This document shows positions 1-5,671 of a stretch of DNA of 22,786 bases, piece after piece. The notes under the pieces are model-generated. The model saw only the letters and a list, made by a program, of their open reading frames with translations, was not told where the DNA came from and searched no databases. The translations under genes and the position numbers were made by a program. Position 1 is the stretch's first letter. The number at the start of each line of letters is the position of its first letter. Source of the stretch: an archaeon (GTDB taxonomy: Archaea; Halobacteriota; Syntropharchaeia; Alkanophagales; Methanospirareceae); contig JASEFB010000020.1 in assembly GCA_030019325.1 (NCBI GenBank), positions 1 through 22,786 on the forward strand, given 5' to 3'.

Positions 1-71
1 CAAAAGTTAGGGTAGATGCTAAAACAGGAAGCATTATAAGTTATGAAATTCCAGAGTTCCCCCCGATCTAA
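1..71 (+). CDS. 3' end of an unidentified gene (partial)
   Basis: An open frame enters from the left edge (codons in phase from base 3) and stops at TAA 69-71. The visible tail reads VRVDAKTGSIISYEIPEF plus a few residues. The pattern of a D-x-x-T-G turn followed by a beta-strand is like the C-terminal strand pair of small beta-rich proteins such as PepSY-type or DUF2283-type domains, but it is too short to assign. The frame overlaps the start of the next gene by 29 bases, which would suggest translational coupling of the two if both are real. Only 23 residues are visible, so it could be a chance frame. Confidence 0.35.
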   Translation, partial: KVRVDAKTGSIISYEIPEFPPI

Positions 72-462
72 GATAGAGCAGATAGAGAAGATCAAGAAGT
101 ACAAAGACCAGAGTATTAAATATTTAAAGAATGCCTTTGAGTGTATAGAGACTAAGGACTCGCAGAAAGCTAGCGAATTTCTCTGGGGCAGCGTTGCTGA
201 AGCGCTGAAGGCAGTAGCAGAGGTTAAAGGAATAGAACTCAGAGGGCATAAATTCGTTCGGGATTATGCCAGAGAGTTGGCTAAGGATCGTAAAGACTCT
301 ACCATTTTCGACGTTTTTCTCAAAGCTGAATCCTTGCATAGAAATTTTTATGAACTTGGAACTGAGTTAGAGGAGGTTTATATCCTAAGTGGAGAGGTAA
401 GGGTTCTTGTAGATAAGTTGTTTAGGCTTATTCCTGAGGAAGAAATTAACTCATCCCCATAA
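43..462 (+). CDS. PaREP1/HEPN-like family protein
   Basis: 139 residues, mainly helical. The order of motifs fits the archaeal PaREP1 family: a helix rich in K/Y, then SEFLWGSVAEALKAVA, then ELRGHKFVRDYA, and late in the protein LHRNFYE. PaREP1 belongs to the wider HEPN-like helical fold; members are common in archaea, often next to nucleotidyltransferase or small antitoxin-like genes, and their biochemical role is mostly unknown. The ATG at 43 is the only reasonable start before the conserved region; it overlaps the preceding frame by 29 bases. The 3' end overlaps the convergent regulator gene by 17 bases. I see no R-x4-6-H motif typical of HEPN RNases, so nuclease activity is not supported. 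The family call is from motif recall. Confidence 0.6.
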   Translation: MKFQSSPRSKIEQIEKIKKYKDQSIKYLKNAFECIETKDSQKASEFLWGSVAEALKAVAEVKGIELRGHKFVRDYARELAKDRKDSTIFDVFLKAESLHRNFYELGTELEEVYILSGEVRVLVDKLFRLIPEEEINSSP

Positions 463-1012
463 GGAACCTGAAGTATCGCTTGAAGCCCTGCTCAAATATG
501 GCTCTTAGTTCTTCATCTTTTTCTATCCTTCCGAATACCTCTTCCCTTTTATCAAACAGCAGGCTGTCCAGCCGCTCCTTCTGTCTGAGCAAGCTTATAT
601 CCTTTATCTCAGGGATCTCTTCTTCAACGATTTTCAGATACTTCGGATGCTGTGCGAGTTCGTCCATCTTGTCATACACCTCGTCAGGCAGCTCCTTCGG
701 ATCAAGCCCCCGAATTATTGCGAATTCCTCCCACCTCGGTCGCTGTGTCGCCCTGTAAACTTTGCTGATCCCCTTACTACCCCTGAATATCGCTTCCGGT
801 ATCAGAAGACCTGCATCTTCGAGTATTCGGCAATGCTTTGATACCGCGGACTTAGATAATTTCTTTACTCCCTTCGTCTCTGCATCCATGATCTCGATGC
901 CCTTTGTAATATCAGATACACTTTTAGGTCCGTTTCTCAGGAGATAGAGATATATATGGAATCTGCTCGGATTGAGCAGCGCCTTATCCACCTTTGTTAA
1001 TTCCATAACCAT
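446..1012 (-). CDS. ArsR-like winged-helix transcriptional regulator
   Basis: 188 residues from ATG 1012. The N-terminal 80-90 residues form a winged helix of ArsR type: LLNPSRFHIYLYLLRNGPKSVSDITKGIE, then the recognition helix region SKSAVSKHCRILEDAGLL, and a wing before VYRAT. The C-terminal half is a charged helical region with no recognised ligand motif and no metal-binding cysteine set. A longer frame opens at ATG 1051, but its extra residues lie over the AT-rich promoter, and a TATA-like stretch at about 1030-1046 sits close to 26 bases before 1012, so a leaderless start at 1012 is preferred; ATG 1006 is also possible. It is transcribed divergently from the gas-vesicle-type operon starting at 1108, so it is the natural candidate regulator of that operon (inference). 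Confidence 0.75.
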   Translation of the reverse strand: MVMELTKVDKALLNPSRFHIYLYLLRNGPKSVSDITKGIEIMDAETKGVKKLSKSAVSKHCRILEDAGLLIPEAIFRGSKGISKVYRATQRPRWEEFAIIRGLDPKELPDEVYDKMDELAQHPKYLKIVEEEIPEIKDISLLRQKERLDSLLFDKREEVFGRIEKDEELRAIFEQGFKRYFRFLMGMS

Positions 1013-1107
1013 AGTATCCCTATATAGGTATAATATAATATATTGTATCAATTTAGTATTTTCGTAAACTTTTTATGCCCAAAAAGATAAAAAGTACATG
1101 ATATAAA
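1013..1107. promoter_or_regulatory. Divergent promoter region, regulator / gas vesicle operon
   Basis: 95 bases of strongly A/T-rich sequence between two divergent starts. On the plus strand CTTTTTATG at about 1069-1077 is a TATA-like box some 26 bases before a likely start near 1098-1103, giving a leader of under 10 bases for the GvpJ-like gene; no Shine-Dalgarno is seen there. On the minus strand an A/T run at 1030-1046 could serve the regulator. A perfect 10-base palindrome CCTATATAGG lies at 1019-1028, next to the regulator start, and could be an operator or part of the core promoter. Confidence 0.5.
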
Positions 1108-1479
1108 ATGGTGCTACACGCAACAAGGGATACATCCTTAACCTTGATAGATGTAATTGATAGGATATTGGATAAGGGGTTAGTAATAAACGCAGATATC
1201 ACCGTAAGCCTTGCAGGTGTCGAGCTTCTCGGCATAAAGGCAAGGATCGCGCTTGCATCCTTTGAAACTGCTGCGAAGTATGGCTTGGGGTTCCCGTCAG
1301 GAACGAACTATAATACCGCGGCGTGGCAGGAGATAAAAGTAGCGAAGGAAGAATGCCCGCAGTGCGGTAAGATAGTGCCACTCGAAGATTTGATGAATGA
1401 AGGTTGCCCGTGGTGCGGATGGATAAGCGCGAAGGCAAAGGGAGAGCAAAACCAGAAGCAAGAGCTTTTGATTGAATAA
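1108..1479 (+). CDS. gvpJ: GvpJ-like gas vesicle protein with C-terminal zinc ribbon
   Basis: 123 residues. Residues 11-60 carry the GvpA/J/M superfamily core: LIDVIDRILDKGLVINADI, then VSLAGVELLGIKARIALASF and ETAAKYGLGFPSGT. NADI instead of the DAW of GvpA, and ASFETAAKYGLxFPxGT, match the archaeal GvpJ type, a minor hydrophobic protein needed early in gas vesicle assembly. The odd part is the tail: C83-x2-C86, a 13-residue gap, then C100-x2-C103, with PQCGK and PWCGW knuckles, i.e. a zinc-ribbon. I do not recall this on haloarchaeal GvpJ. It is the first gene of the operon; the start has no Shine-Dalgarno and a short leader. GvpJ identity is fairly secure; the ribbon's role (docking, nucleic acid or protein binding) is unknown. 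Confidence 0.85.
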   Translation: MVLHATRDTSLTLIDVIDRILDKGLVINADITVSLAGVELLGIKARIALASFETAAKYGLGFPSGTNYNTAAWQEIKVAKEECPQCGKIVPLEDLMNEGCPWCGWISAKAKGEQNQKQELLIE

Positions 1480-1480
1480 A

Positions 1481-1762
1481 ATGGAGCCAACTTGTGAAAC
1501 TAAGGTAACACTTGTAGACCTGCTCGATAGGATACTGGTTAAGGGAGTGATGCTTAATGCTGACGTTATCATCTCAGTCTCAGGAATTCCTTTGATCGGT
1601 ATAAATCTAAGGGCTATGATTGCTTCGGTGGAGACGATGCTCAAGTACGGTATTTGGGAGGATTGGGATATGGCTCAGAGGGCTATCGCAACAGAAGAAC
1701 GGAGAGGAAGGAGGGTTGAAAAACCGCCAACGGTGGAAGGCGAAGAAATAGTCCAGGAGTGA
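1481..1762 (+). CDS. gvpM: GvpM-like gas vesicle protein
   Basis: 93 residues from ATG 1481, one base after the stop of the GvpJ-like gene; an in-frame TTG at 1472 would overlap that gene and is less likely. Residues 9-62 form the GvpA/J/M core: LVDLLDRILVKGVMLNADV, IISVSGIPLIGINLRAMIAS, then YGIWEDWD. The phrases NADVIxSV, GIPLIGINLRA and the trailing EDWD are typical of archaeal GvpM rather than GvpA, which has DAWxRVSLVGIELL. In haloarchaea GvpM is a low-abundance hydrophobic accessory protein that interacts with GvpF/L and other accessory proteins. The charged tail is short. As no GvpA is present in the operon, this protein or GvpJ might be the main structural subunit here, or GvpA may be encoded elsewhere. 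Confidence 0.82.
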   Translation: MEPTCETKVTLVDLLDRILVKGVMLNADVIISVSGIPLIGINLRAMIASVETMLKYGIWEDWDMAQRAIATEERRGRRVEKPPTVEGEEIVQE

Positions 1763-1764
1763 AA

Positions 1765-2787
1765 ATGGTAAAGAAGAGAGGGGAAAAGGAAGAAGAAATA
1801 AAATCGGTCTCTGAAGTTACTTTAAGAACAAAAGAAATTGCAAGGAGCAATACGAGACTCATACTCTTCGGAGGTAAGGGTGGCGTTGGAAAGAGTACAA
1901 ATGCCACTGCTACTGCTCTTCATCTCTCAAACCAGGGCAAAAAGGTGCTTGTGGTTTCAAGTGACCCTGCGCCTTCTTTATCAGACACCTTTGACAAAGA
2001 AATAGGCGGGAAGCTTACAGAAATAAAAGAGAATCTGTATGCAATGGAGATAGACGCTGCACAGGCTGTTGAGAGCTTCAAGGCTAAATATGGCGGTATT
2101 GTACTTGATGCAATCTCTACCATCGTGCCGATTGAGAAAGAGGCACTTGATGACATCCCGAATGAAGTGGCACCCGGATTAGATGAGTTATTTGCGCTGG
2201 AACGGGTATTGAATTTCATGACTGAAGATTATGATTATGATGTGATTGTCTGGGACACCGCACCAACCGGACACACACTGCGTTTACTCTTCCTTCCAAC
2301 CAGCATTAATAGCTACGTAACAGGCGGGATTAAACTGCACTCCAGATTTGCAGGCGTTCTGAACACGATTAAGGTGTGGTTCGGAGGGGATACATCAAAG
2401 GATGCCTTTCTGGATGCCCTGGTCGAACTTAAAGAGACTGCTGAGAGCATCAAAAATATACTATCCAATGCGGGTAGGACTGAATTTGTGCCCGTAGTCA
2501 TACCAGAAGCATTAGCTTTATATCAGACCGAGCGGCTAAAGGCGTTCCTCGATGAACAGGGCATCTCAATCAGGCGAATGATAATAAATGGCGTAGTTCT
2601 TGAAAGCGATTGCAAATTCTGCGCTTCGAGAAGGAAAATGCAACAACGCCACATAGATGAACTGCACAAAAGATACGATGGGGCGATAAAAATAATTGAG
2701 ATGCCCCTTTTTCCTGAGGAGGCGAAGGGCTTGGAAGCGATCTCAAGATATGCGAATGTACTTTATGGAGGTGAATGGAATGGATAA
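1765..2787 (+). CDS. Get3/ArsA-family ATPase in the gas vesicle operon
   Basis: 340 residues from ATG 1765, preceded by AGGAG at 1755-1759; an in-frame GTG at 1759 is closer to the ribosome site and less likely. Motifs seen: deviant Walker A GGKGGVGKST at 36-45, SSDPAPSLSDTF (switch region; ArsA/Get3 usually have SSDPAHS), VWDTAPTGHTLRLL, and CKFCASRRKM with C283 and C286. The last is the Get3-type CxxC that holds the zinc of the homodimer. Get3 binds hydrophobic helices of tail-anchored proteins; ArsA drives arsenite efflux. No arsenic genes are near. In this operon a chaperone role for the hydrophobic GvpJ/GvpM subunits is a reasonable inference, perhaps in place of the AAA+ protein GvpN, which is missing. 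The last 8 bases overlap the next gene. Confidence 0.88.
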   Translation: MVKKRGEKEEEIKSVSEVTLRTKEIARSNTRLILFGGKGGVGKSTNATATALHLSNQGKKVLVVSSDPAPSLSDTFDKEIGGKLTEIKENLYAMEIDAAQAVESFKAKYGGIVLDAISTIVPIEKEALDDIPNEVAPGLDELFALERVLNFMTEDYDYDVIVWDTAPTGHTLRLLFLPTSINSYVTGGIKLHSRFAGVLNTIKVWFGGDTSKDAFLDALVELKETAESIKNILSNAGRTEFVPVVIPEALALYQTERLKAFLDEQGISIRRMIINGVVLESDCKFCASRRKMQQRHIDELHKRYDGAIKIIEMPLFPEEAKGLEAISRYANVLYGGEWNG

Positions 2788-3055
2788 GAAGGCTTTGGAG
2801 AAGATAAAGGAGGTGAAGATAAAGGTAAAGGTGCCGAAGGAAACTTATAAAATCAGACCTCTACAAATCATACCTCTCATGGATGTGAAGGATATGGAAA
2901 TAGGAACTGCGGAGATGGATAGCAGGAAAACACCATATGTGAAGGCGAAAGGTGAGATTAAGATAGAAGAGATGTTCATGCGTTTGCCAATGGCATCGGA
3001 GATCATAAAATTTGAAAGCGAAACGAAAAAAATGGAAAAGAAGAGGGTAGAGTAA
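2780..3055 (+). CDS. Small unknown protein of the gas vesicle operon, paralogue 1
   Basis: 91 residues from ATG 2780, with GGAGGTG at 2767-2773 as ribosome site and an 8-base overlap with the ATPase gene. Longer in-frame starts lie inside the ATPase gene and are unlikely. I do not recognise the family. It is lysine-rich and looks beta-rich. It shares an ordered pattern with the next gene: M-x-KK, IK-x-V, KVPKETYKIRPL, a proline after a short gap, MEIGTAEM, then KTPYVKAK. Its extra 25-residue C-terminal part (EIKIEEMFMRLP...) is absent in the paralogue. No signal peptide, no transmembrane segment, no cysteine. Tight placement between the ATPase and the Hsp20-type genes suggests it works in the same assembly. 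Confidence 0.75.
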   Translation: MDKKALEKIKEVKIKVKVPKETYKIRPLQIIPLMDVKDMEIGTAEMDSRKTPYVKAKGEIKIEEMFMRLPMASEIIKFESETKKMEKKRVE

Positions 3056-3250
3056 ATGGCAAAAAAATCCATACTTGATGCGATAAAAGATGTGGATTTA
3101 GATATAAAGATTCCTGAAAAAACACGTGAGATAAATCCGTTGAAAACGAATATACCAGGTATAGAAACAGAGAAAACCGAGATTGGAGTAGCTGAGGTTG
3201 AAGGAGAGAAGACGGTGTATATAAAGATGAAAATGAAAGGGGAATTATAA
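3056..3250 (+). CDS. Small unknown protein of the gas vesicle operon, paralogue 2
   Basis: 64 residues; its ATG follows the stop of paralogue 1 with no gap, so translation is likely coupled. Family not recognised. It aligns with paralogue 1 along its whole length: MAKKSI, IKDVDLDIKIPEKTREINPL, NIPGIE, TEIGVAEVEGEKTVYIKMK. The shared core is P-x2-T-x2-I-x-PL, then EIG-x-AE, then KT-x-Y-x-K-x-K. Alternating hydrophobic and charged residues suggest beta-strands. No membrane segment or cysteine. The pair probably arose by tandem duplication and may form a hetero-oligomer. It does not look like GvpG, GvpI or GvpO as I know them. Confidence 0.7.
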   Translation: MAKKSILDAIKDVDLDIKIPEKTREINPLKTNIPGIETEKTEIGVAEVEGEKTVYIKMKMKGEL

Positions 3251-3258
3251 TTAGGGAT

Positions 3259-3723
3259 ATGGAAAAACATGTCGCATTGTCATCGGGAAAAAGGAATCTT
3301 ATGGAAGGGTTGGATGACAAGAGCAAAGCTATCCTCTGGTATCTTTATCAAAAAAGACATGCGGATATAGAAGAGCTGAGCGAAGCCGTTCGTATGTCTC
3401 ATTATGAAGTGCTGAGCAGGTTAAAAGAGGTGATAATACCGGAATCAGAGAGGATAATGGGAAAGCCGATAGTGAAATTCGAGGAGTCTAAGATAGACAG
3501 GGTGAGTGGCGAGAAAGTGCTCTTCTCATGGTGGGTAACAGATGATGCGCCCGTGATAACAAATAATGTGGAGTTATTTGAAGAAGAGGATAGGATTGTC
3601 ATAATTGCTGATTTACCTGGATTAAGACTTCCAAATCACATAGATGTGTCTGCAAATTATAAAAATGGCGTCTTAGAAGTTGTAATAAAGAAGGAGGAGG
3701 AATATGAAGGAAAAAAGAGATGA
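3259..3723 (+). CDS. Winged-helix/mini-Hsp20 fusion protein
   Basis: 154 residues. Residues 18-80 look like a winged helix: LDDKSKAILWYLYQKRHADIEELSEAV, RMSHYEVLSRLKEV. Residues 103-148 look like an alpha-crystallin (Hsp20) domain with its middle removed: VELFEEEDRIVIIADLPG is the first strands, followed at once by RLPNHIDVSANYKNGVLEVV, the last strands with the conserved N-G-V-L-E-V. A full Hsp20 core has roughly 30-40 more residues between these blocks. Start ATG 3259 is used here; ATG 3301 (just before the winged helix) with AGGAAT upstream is an alternative. The 3' end overlaps the GvpH-like gene by 20 bases. It may link a DNA- or protein-binding head to a GvpH-type chaperone partner; no such fusion is known to me in gas vesicle clusters. 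Confidence 0.72.
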   Translation: MEKHVALSSGKRNLMEGLDDKSKAILWYLYQKRHADIEELSEAVRMSHYEVLSRLKEVIIPESERIMGKPIVKFEESKIDRVSGEKVLFSWWVTDDAPVITNNVELFEEEDRIVIIADLPGLRLPNHIDVSANYKNGVLEVVIKKEEEYEGKKR

Positions 3724-4207
3724 AGAGAGCATAGTTGAGGGGGTAGTGGATGAGATCCTGCCCGGGATTGGTGGGCTTGTAAAAAAGTTGAAGAAAACAT
3801 CGCCAGAATTCGAGAGAAGGATAGAAGAGACTGATAGGGAGATAAAGGAGAGGTTGGCGAAGGGCTATTCTCCAAGACCAAGGATCAAATATGGGTTTTC
3901 TATACATACATTGGTCAGGGAGGAGGAAAAGAAAAGGGATGTGGAAAACGAGAAAGAGGGGGAGATATTAGAGCCAATTGTGGATGTTTTTGATGAAAAG
4001 GACCACATAAGGGTAATAGCAGAGTTACCGGGCATGAGTGAGGATGAGATATATGTGGAATTGGATGGAAGGAAAATCGTCATAGATGCATCTAATAAAG
4101 AAAGGAGATACCACAAGATGATTGATCTCCCCTGTGATGTTAAGGATGTGAAAAAGAGATACAAAAACGGTATATTGGAATTGGAAATGGTGAAAAGTGG
4201 TACTTGA
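3704..4207 (+). CDS. gvpH: GvpH-like Hsp20 protein
   Basis: 167 residues; start ATG 3704 has the best ribosome site of the operon, AAGGAGGAGG at 3691-3700, lying inside the preceding gene. N-terminal residues 1-60 hold a glycine-rich hydrophobic stretch (EILPGIGGLVKKLKK) and charged helices. Residues 86-165 form a complete alpha-crystallin domain: EPIVDVFDEKDHIRVIAELPG, EIYVELDGRKIVI, IDLPCDV, then KRYKNGILELEM. GvpH proteins of archaeal gas vesicle clusters are Hsp20-like and are thought to keep hydrophobic Gvp proteins soluble. The domain and its position beside GvpK support the GvpH call. The end overlaps the start of gvpK by 11 bases. Confidence 0.85.
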   Translation: MKEKRDEESIVEGVVDEILPGIGGLVKKLKKTSPEFERRIEETDREIKERLAKGYSPRPRIKYGFSIHTLVREEEKKRDVENEKEGEILEPIVDVFDEKDHIRVIAELPGMSEDEIYVELDGRKIVIDASNKERRYHKMIDLPCDVKDVKKRYKNGILELEMVKSGT

Positions 4208-4505
4208 TATTGATGAGGATAATCTGAAGCAAGGGGTCTTGGGGCTTGTTATAGCGTTAGTCGAAATAATAAGAGACGCATTAAAAATTCAAGCAATGCA
4301 AAGGATGGAATCAGGCAGACTGAGTGAAGAAGAGATAGAGCGATTAGGTAAAGCTCTTATGGACCTTGATATTGCAATAGCGGAAATAAAAGAGGGGCAG
4401 GGGATTATAGAAACCGTAAAATCCGTAAGGGACGGTTTGGATGACCTCGTGGATGAGGTTATTGATAAGATGGTGAACCCAGAGCGATGGGAGGGGAAAG
4501 TATAA
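4197..4505 (+). CDS. gvpK: Gas vesicle protein GvpK
   Basis: 102 residues, the usual GvpK size. Typical blocks are all present: D-x-DNLKQGVLGLVIALVEIIRDAL near the N-terminus, then QAMQRMESGRLSEEEIERLG, then KALMDLDIAIAEIKEGQGI. GvpK is a conserved accessory protein essential for gas vesicle formation in those systems tested; its exact step is not settled. No ATG is available in frame, so the start is taken as GTG 4197, inside the end of gvpH (11-base overlap), consistent with coupled translation. The C-terminal residues after about 70 are charged and vary in the family. High confidence in identity, moderate in the start codon. Confidence 0.93.
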   Translation: MVLDIDEDNLKQGVLGLVIALVEIIRDALKIQAMQRMESGRLSEEEIERLGKALMDLDIAIAEIKEGQGIIETVKSVRDGLDDLVDEVIDKMVNPERWEGKV

Positions 4506-4509
4506 CACA

Positions 4510-5625
4510 ATGATGAAGAGCTTAGAGGCTCCTGAGGAGGAAGTAGTAGGAGACCATAGAGAAAACGACAAGCTCAAAGAGATAATTGTGAAGATCGTAC
4601 GAGAAGAAATAGAAGTAATGGTGAGAGAAGCGAAAGAAGAGATAAAAGAGATCGTGAGGACAGAGCTTTTTCCAATGTTAAGGTCTGCGGTAAGAGAATC
4701 TATATCAAGGGAGTTGGAGGAAGTAGCTTATCAGCCTCAGAGGGCTGTGGCTAAAGAAGAAGCGGAAGAAAGCGATGATGAACCGACAATAACAATTGAA
4801 GCAGGAGGAGATCAAAGATTGGGACTGTACCTCTATGGAATAGCGGATGCAAAAGCCCTTACAGGGCTTGCGGGGTCGTGGGGCAGAGCCCCACATGCAC
4901 AAACAGAACTTGGACAGATAGGAATAGAAGAAAACGCGGTATATACCATTCCTTATAAAGAGCTTTCTGCAATCGTCCATGATTGTCCCTTGGAACCATA
5001 TAACAGCGAGGATGAAGAAGTCGTGAAGGGCTGGGTGAAGACGCATCAGCATGTTCTGGACGTTGCTGAGGAAAAGTTCGGCACCGTGATCCCATTTGGT
5101 TTTGACAGGATAATAAAAGCAGAGGATAGGGCATCTGCGAAGGAAGTATTGAATAAGTGGATGTCGGAGGAGTTTGATAATTTAAAGAAGATGATGGAGA
5201 AAATAAGGGGTAAAAAGGAATACGGTGTGCAAATATTTTATATCCCATCCGTGATGAGCGAGAAGATTGCAGAAGAAAGTGAAGAGATCATGAGGATAAA
5301 AGAGGAGATAAAGTCGAAGAGTCCTGGAGCTGCTTATATGTATAAGCAAAAGCTTGAAATTGCAATAAAGAAAGAGATGGAATCAAGAATGGTCTTCTAT
5401 TTCAAGGATTTTTATAACAGGATAAAGAGGCATGTTGAAGAAATAAAGGTGGAGAAGACGAAGAAGATGGATGAGATGGAAAAGCAGATGATTATGAACT
5501 TATCCTGTCTGGTGGCTAATGATGCGTATAAAGAGCTTGGAGCGGAATTGGAGGAGATGGATAAAGAAGAGGGTTTTTCCGTTCGTTTTACAGGACCCTG
5601 GCCGGCCTACAGTTTTGTGAGTTAA
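4510..5625 (+). CDS. gvpL: Gas vesicle protein GvpF/GvpL with long N-terminal extension and inserted palindromic element
   Basis: 371 residues, longer than the usual 210-290. The GvpF/L domain starts near residue 103 (LGLYLYGIAD) and ends with the family tail RFTGPWPAYSFVS. Central blocks are also typical: SAIVHDCPLE, VKTHQHVLDVAEEKFGTVIPFGF, and a long helical part after residue 235. GvpF/L proteins bind GvpA and other accessory proteins at early assembly. Two odd features: residues 1-100 are a highly charged, coiled-coil-like extension rich in E, K and R, and residues 115-130 (AKALTGLAGSWGRAPH) are encoded by a GC-rich two-hairpin palindromic element inserted in frame between the first strand and the next conserved block. 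Last gene of the operon. GGAGGGG at about 4490-4496 is the likely ribosome site. F and L types cannot be told apart by eye. Confidence 0.9.
   Translation: MMKSLEAPEEEVVGDHRENDKLKEIIVKIVREEIEVMVREAKEEIKEIVRTELFPMLRSAVRESISRELEEVAYQPQRAVAKEEAEESDDEPTITIEAGGDQRLGLYLYGIADAKALTGLAGSWGRAPHAQTELGQIGIEENAVYTIPYKELSAIVHDCPLEPYNSEDEEVVKGWVKTHQHVLDVAEEKFGTVIPFGFDRIIKAEDRASAKEVLNKWMSEEFDNLKKMMEKIRGKKEYGVQIFYIPSVMSEKIAEESEEIMRIKEEIKSKSPGAAYMYKQKLEIAIKKEMESRMVFYFKDFYNRIKRHVEEIKVEKTKKMDEMEKQMIMNLSCLVANDAYKELGAELEEMDKEEGFSVRFTGPWPAYSFVS
4851..4896 (+). repeat. Two-hairpin GC-rich palindromic element, copy A (in gvpL)
   Basis: Hairpin 1 is AAGCCCT-TAC-AGGGCTT (4853-4869, 7-bp stem). A GCGGGGTC spacer follows. 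Hairpin 2 is GTGGGGC-AGA-GCCCCAC (4878-4894, 7-bp stem). The surrounding gene is A/G-rich and much lower in GC, so the element stands out by eye. It is translated in frame within the GvpF/L domain. The same two hairpins, same order and spacing, recur at 7677-7761 and, inverted, at 12517-12574. Confidence 0.9.
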
Positions 5626-5671
5626 TTAGTCAAAAATGAGTGGAGGCCGCCACAATAACGGAGTAAGTTAA
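5626..5671. other. Short convergent spacer between gas vesicle operon and Lhr helicase
   Basis: 46 bases between two convergent stops. AGTTAATTA occurs at both of its edges, as a direct repeat spanning the two stop codons. I see no clear hairpin plus T-tract terminator for either direction. Confidence 0.3.

Noticed and set aside
1765..2787. ArsA arsenite-efflux ATPase
   Set aside because: Single ATPase unit with the Get3-type CxxC and no arsenic-resistance genes nearby; the gas vesicle operon context argues against arsenic efflux.
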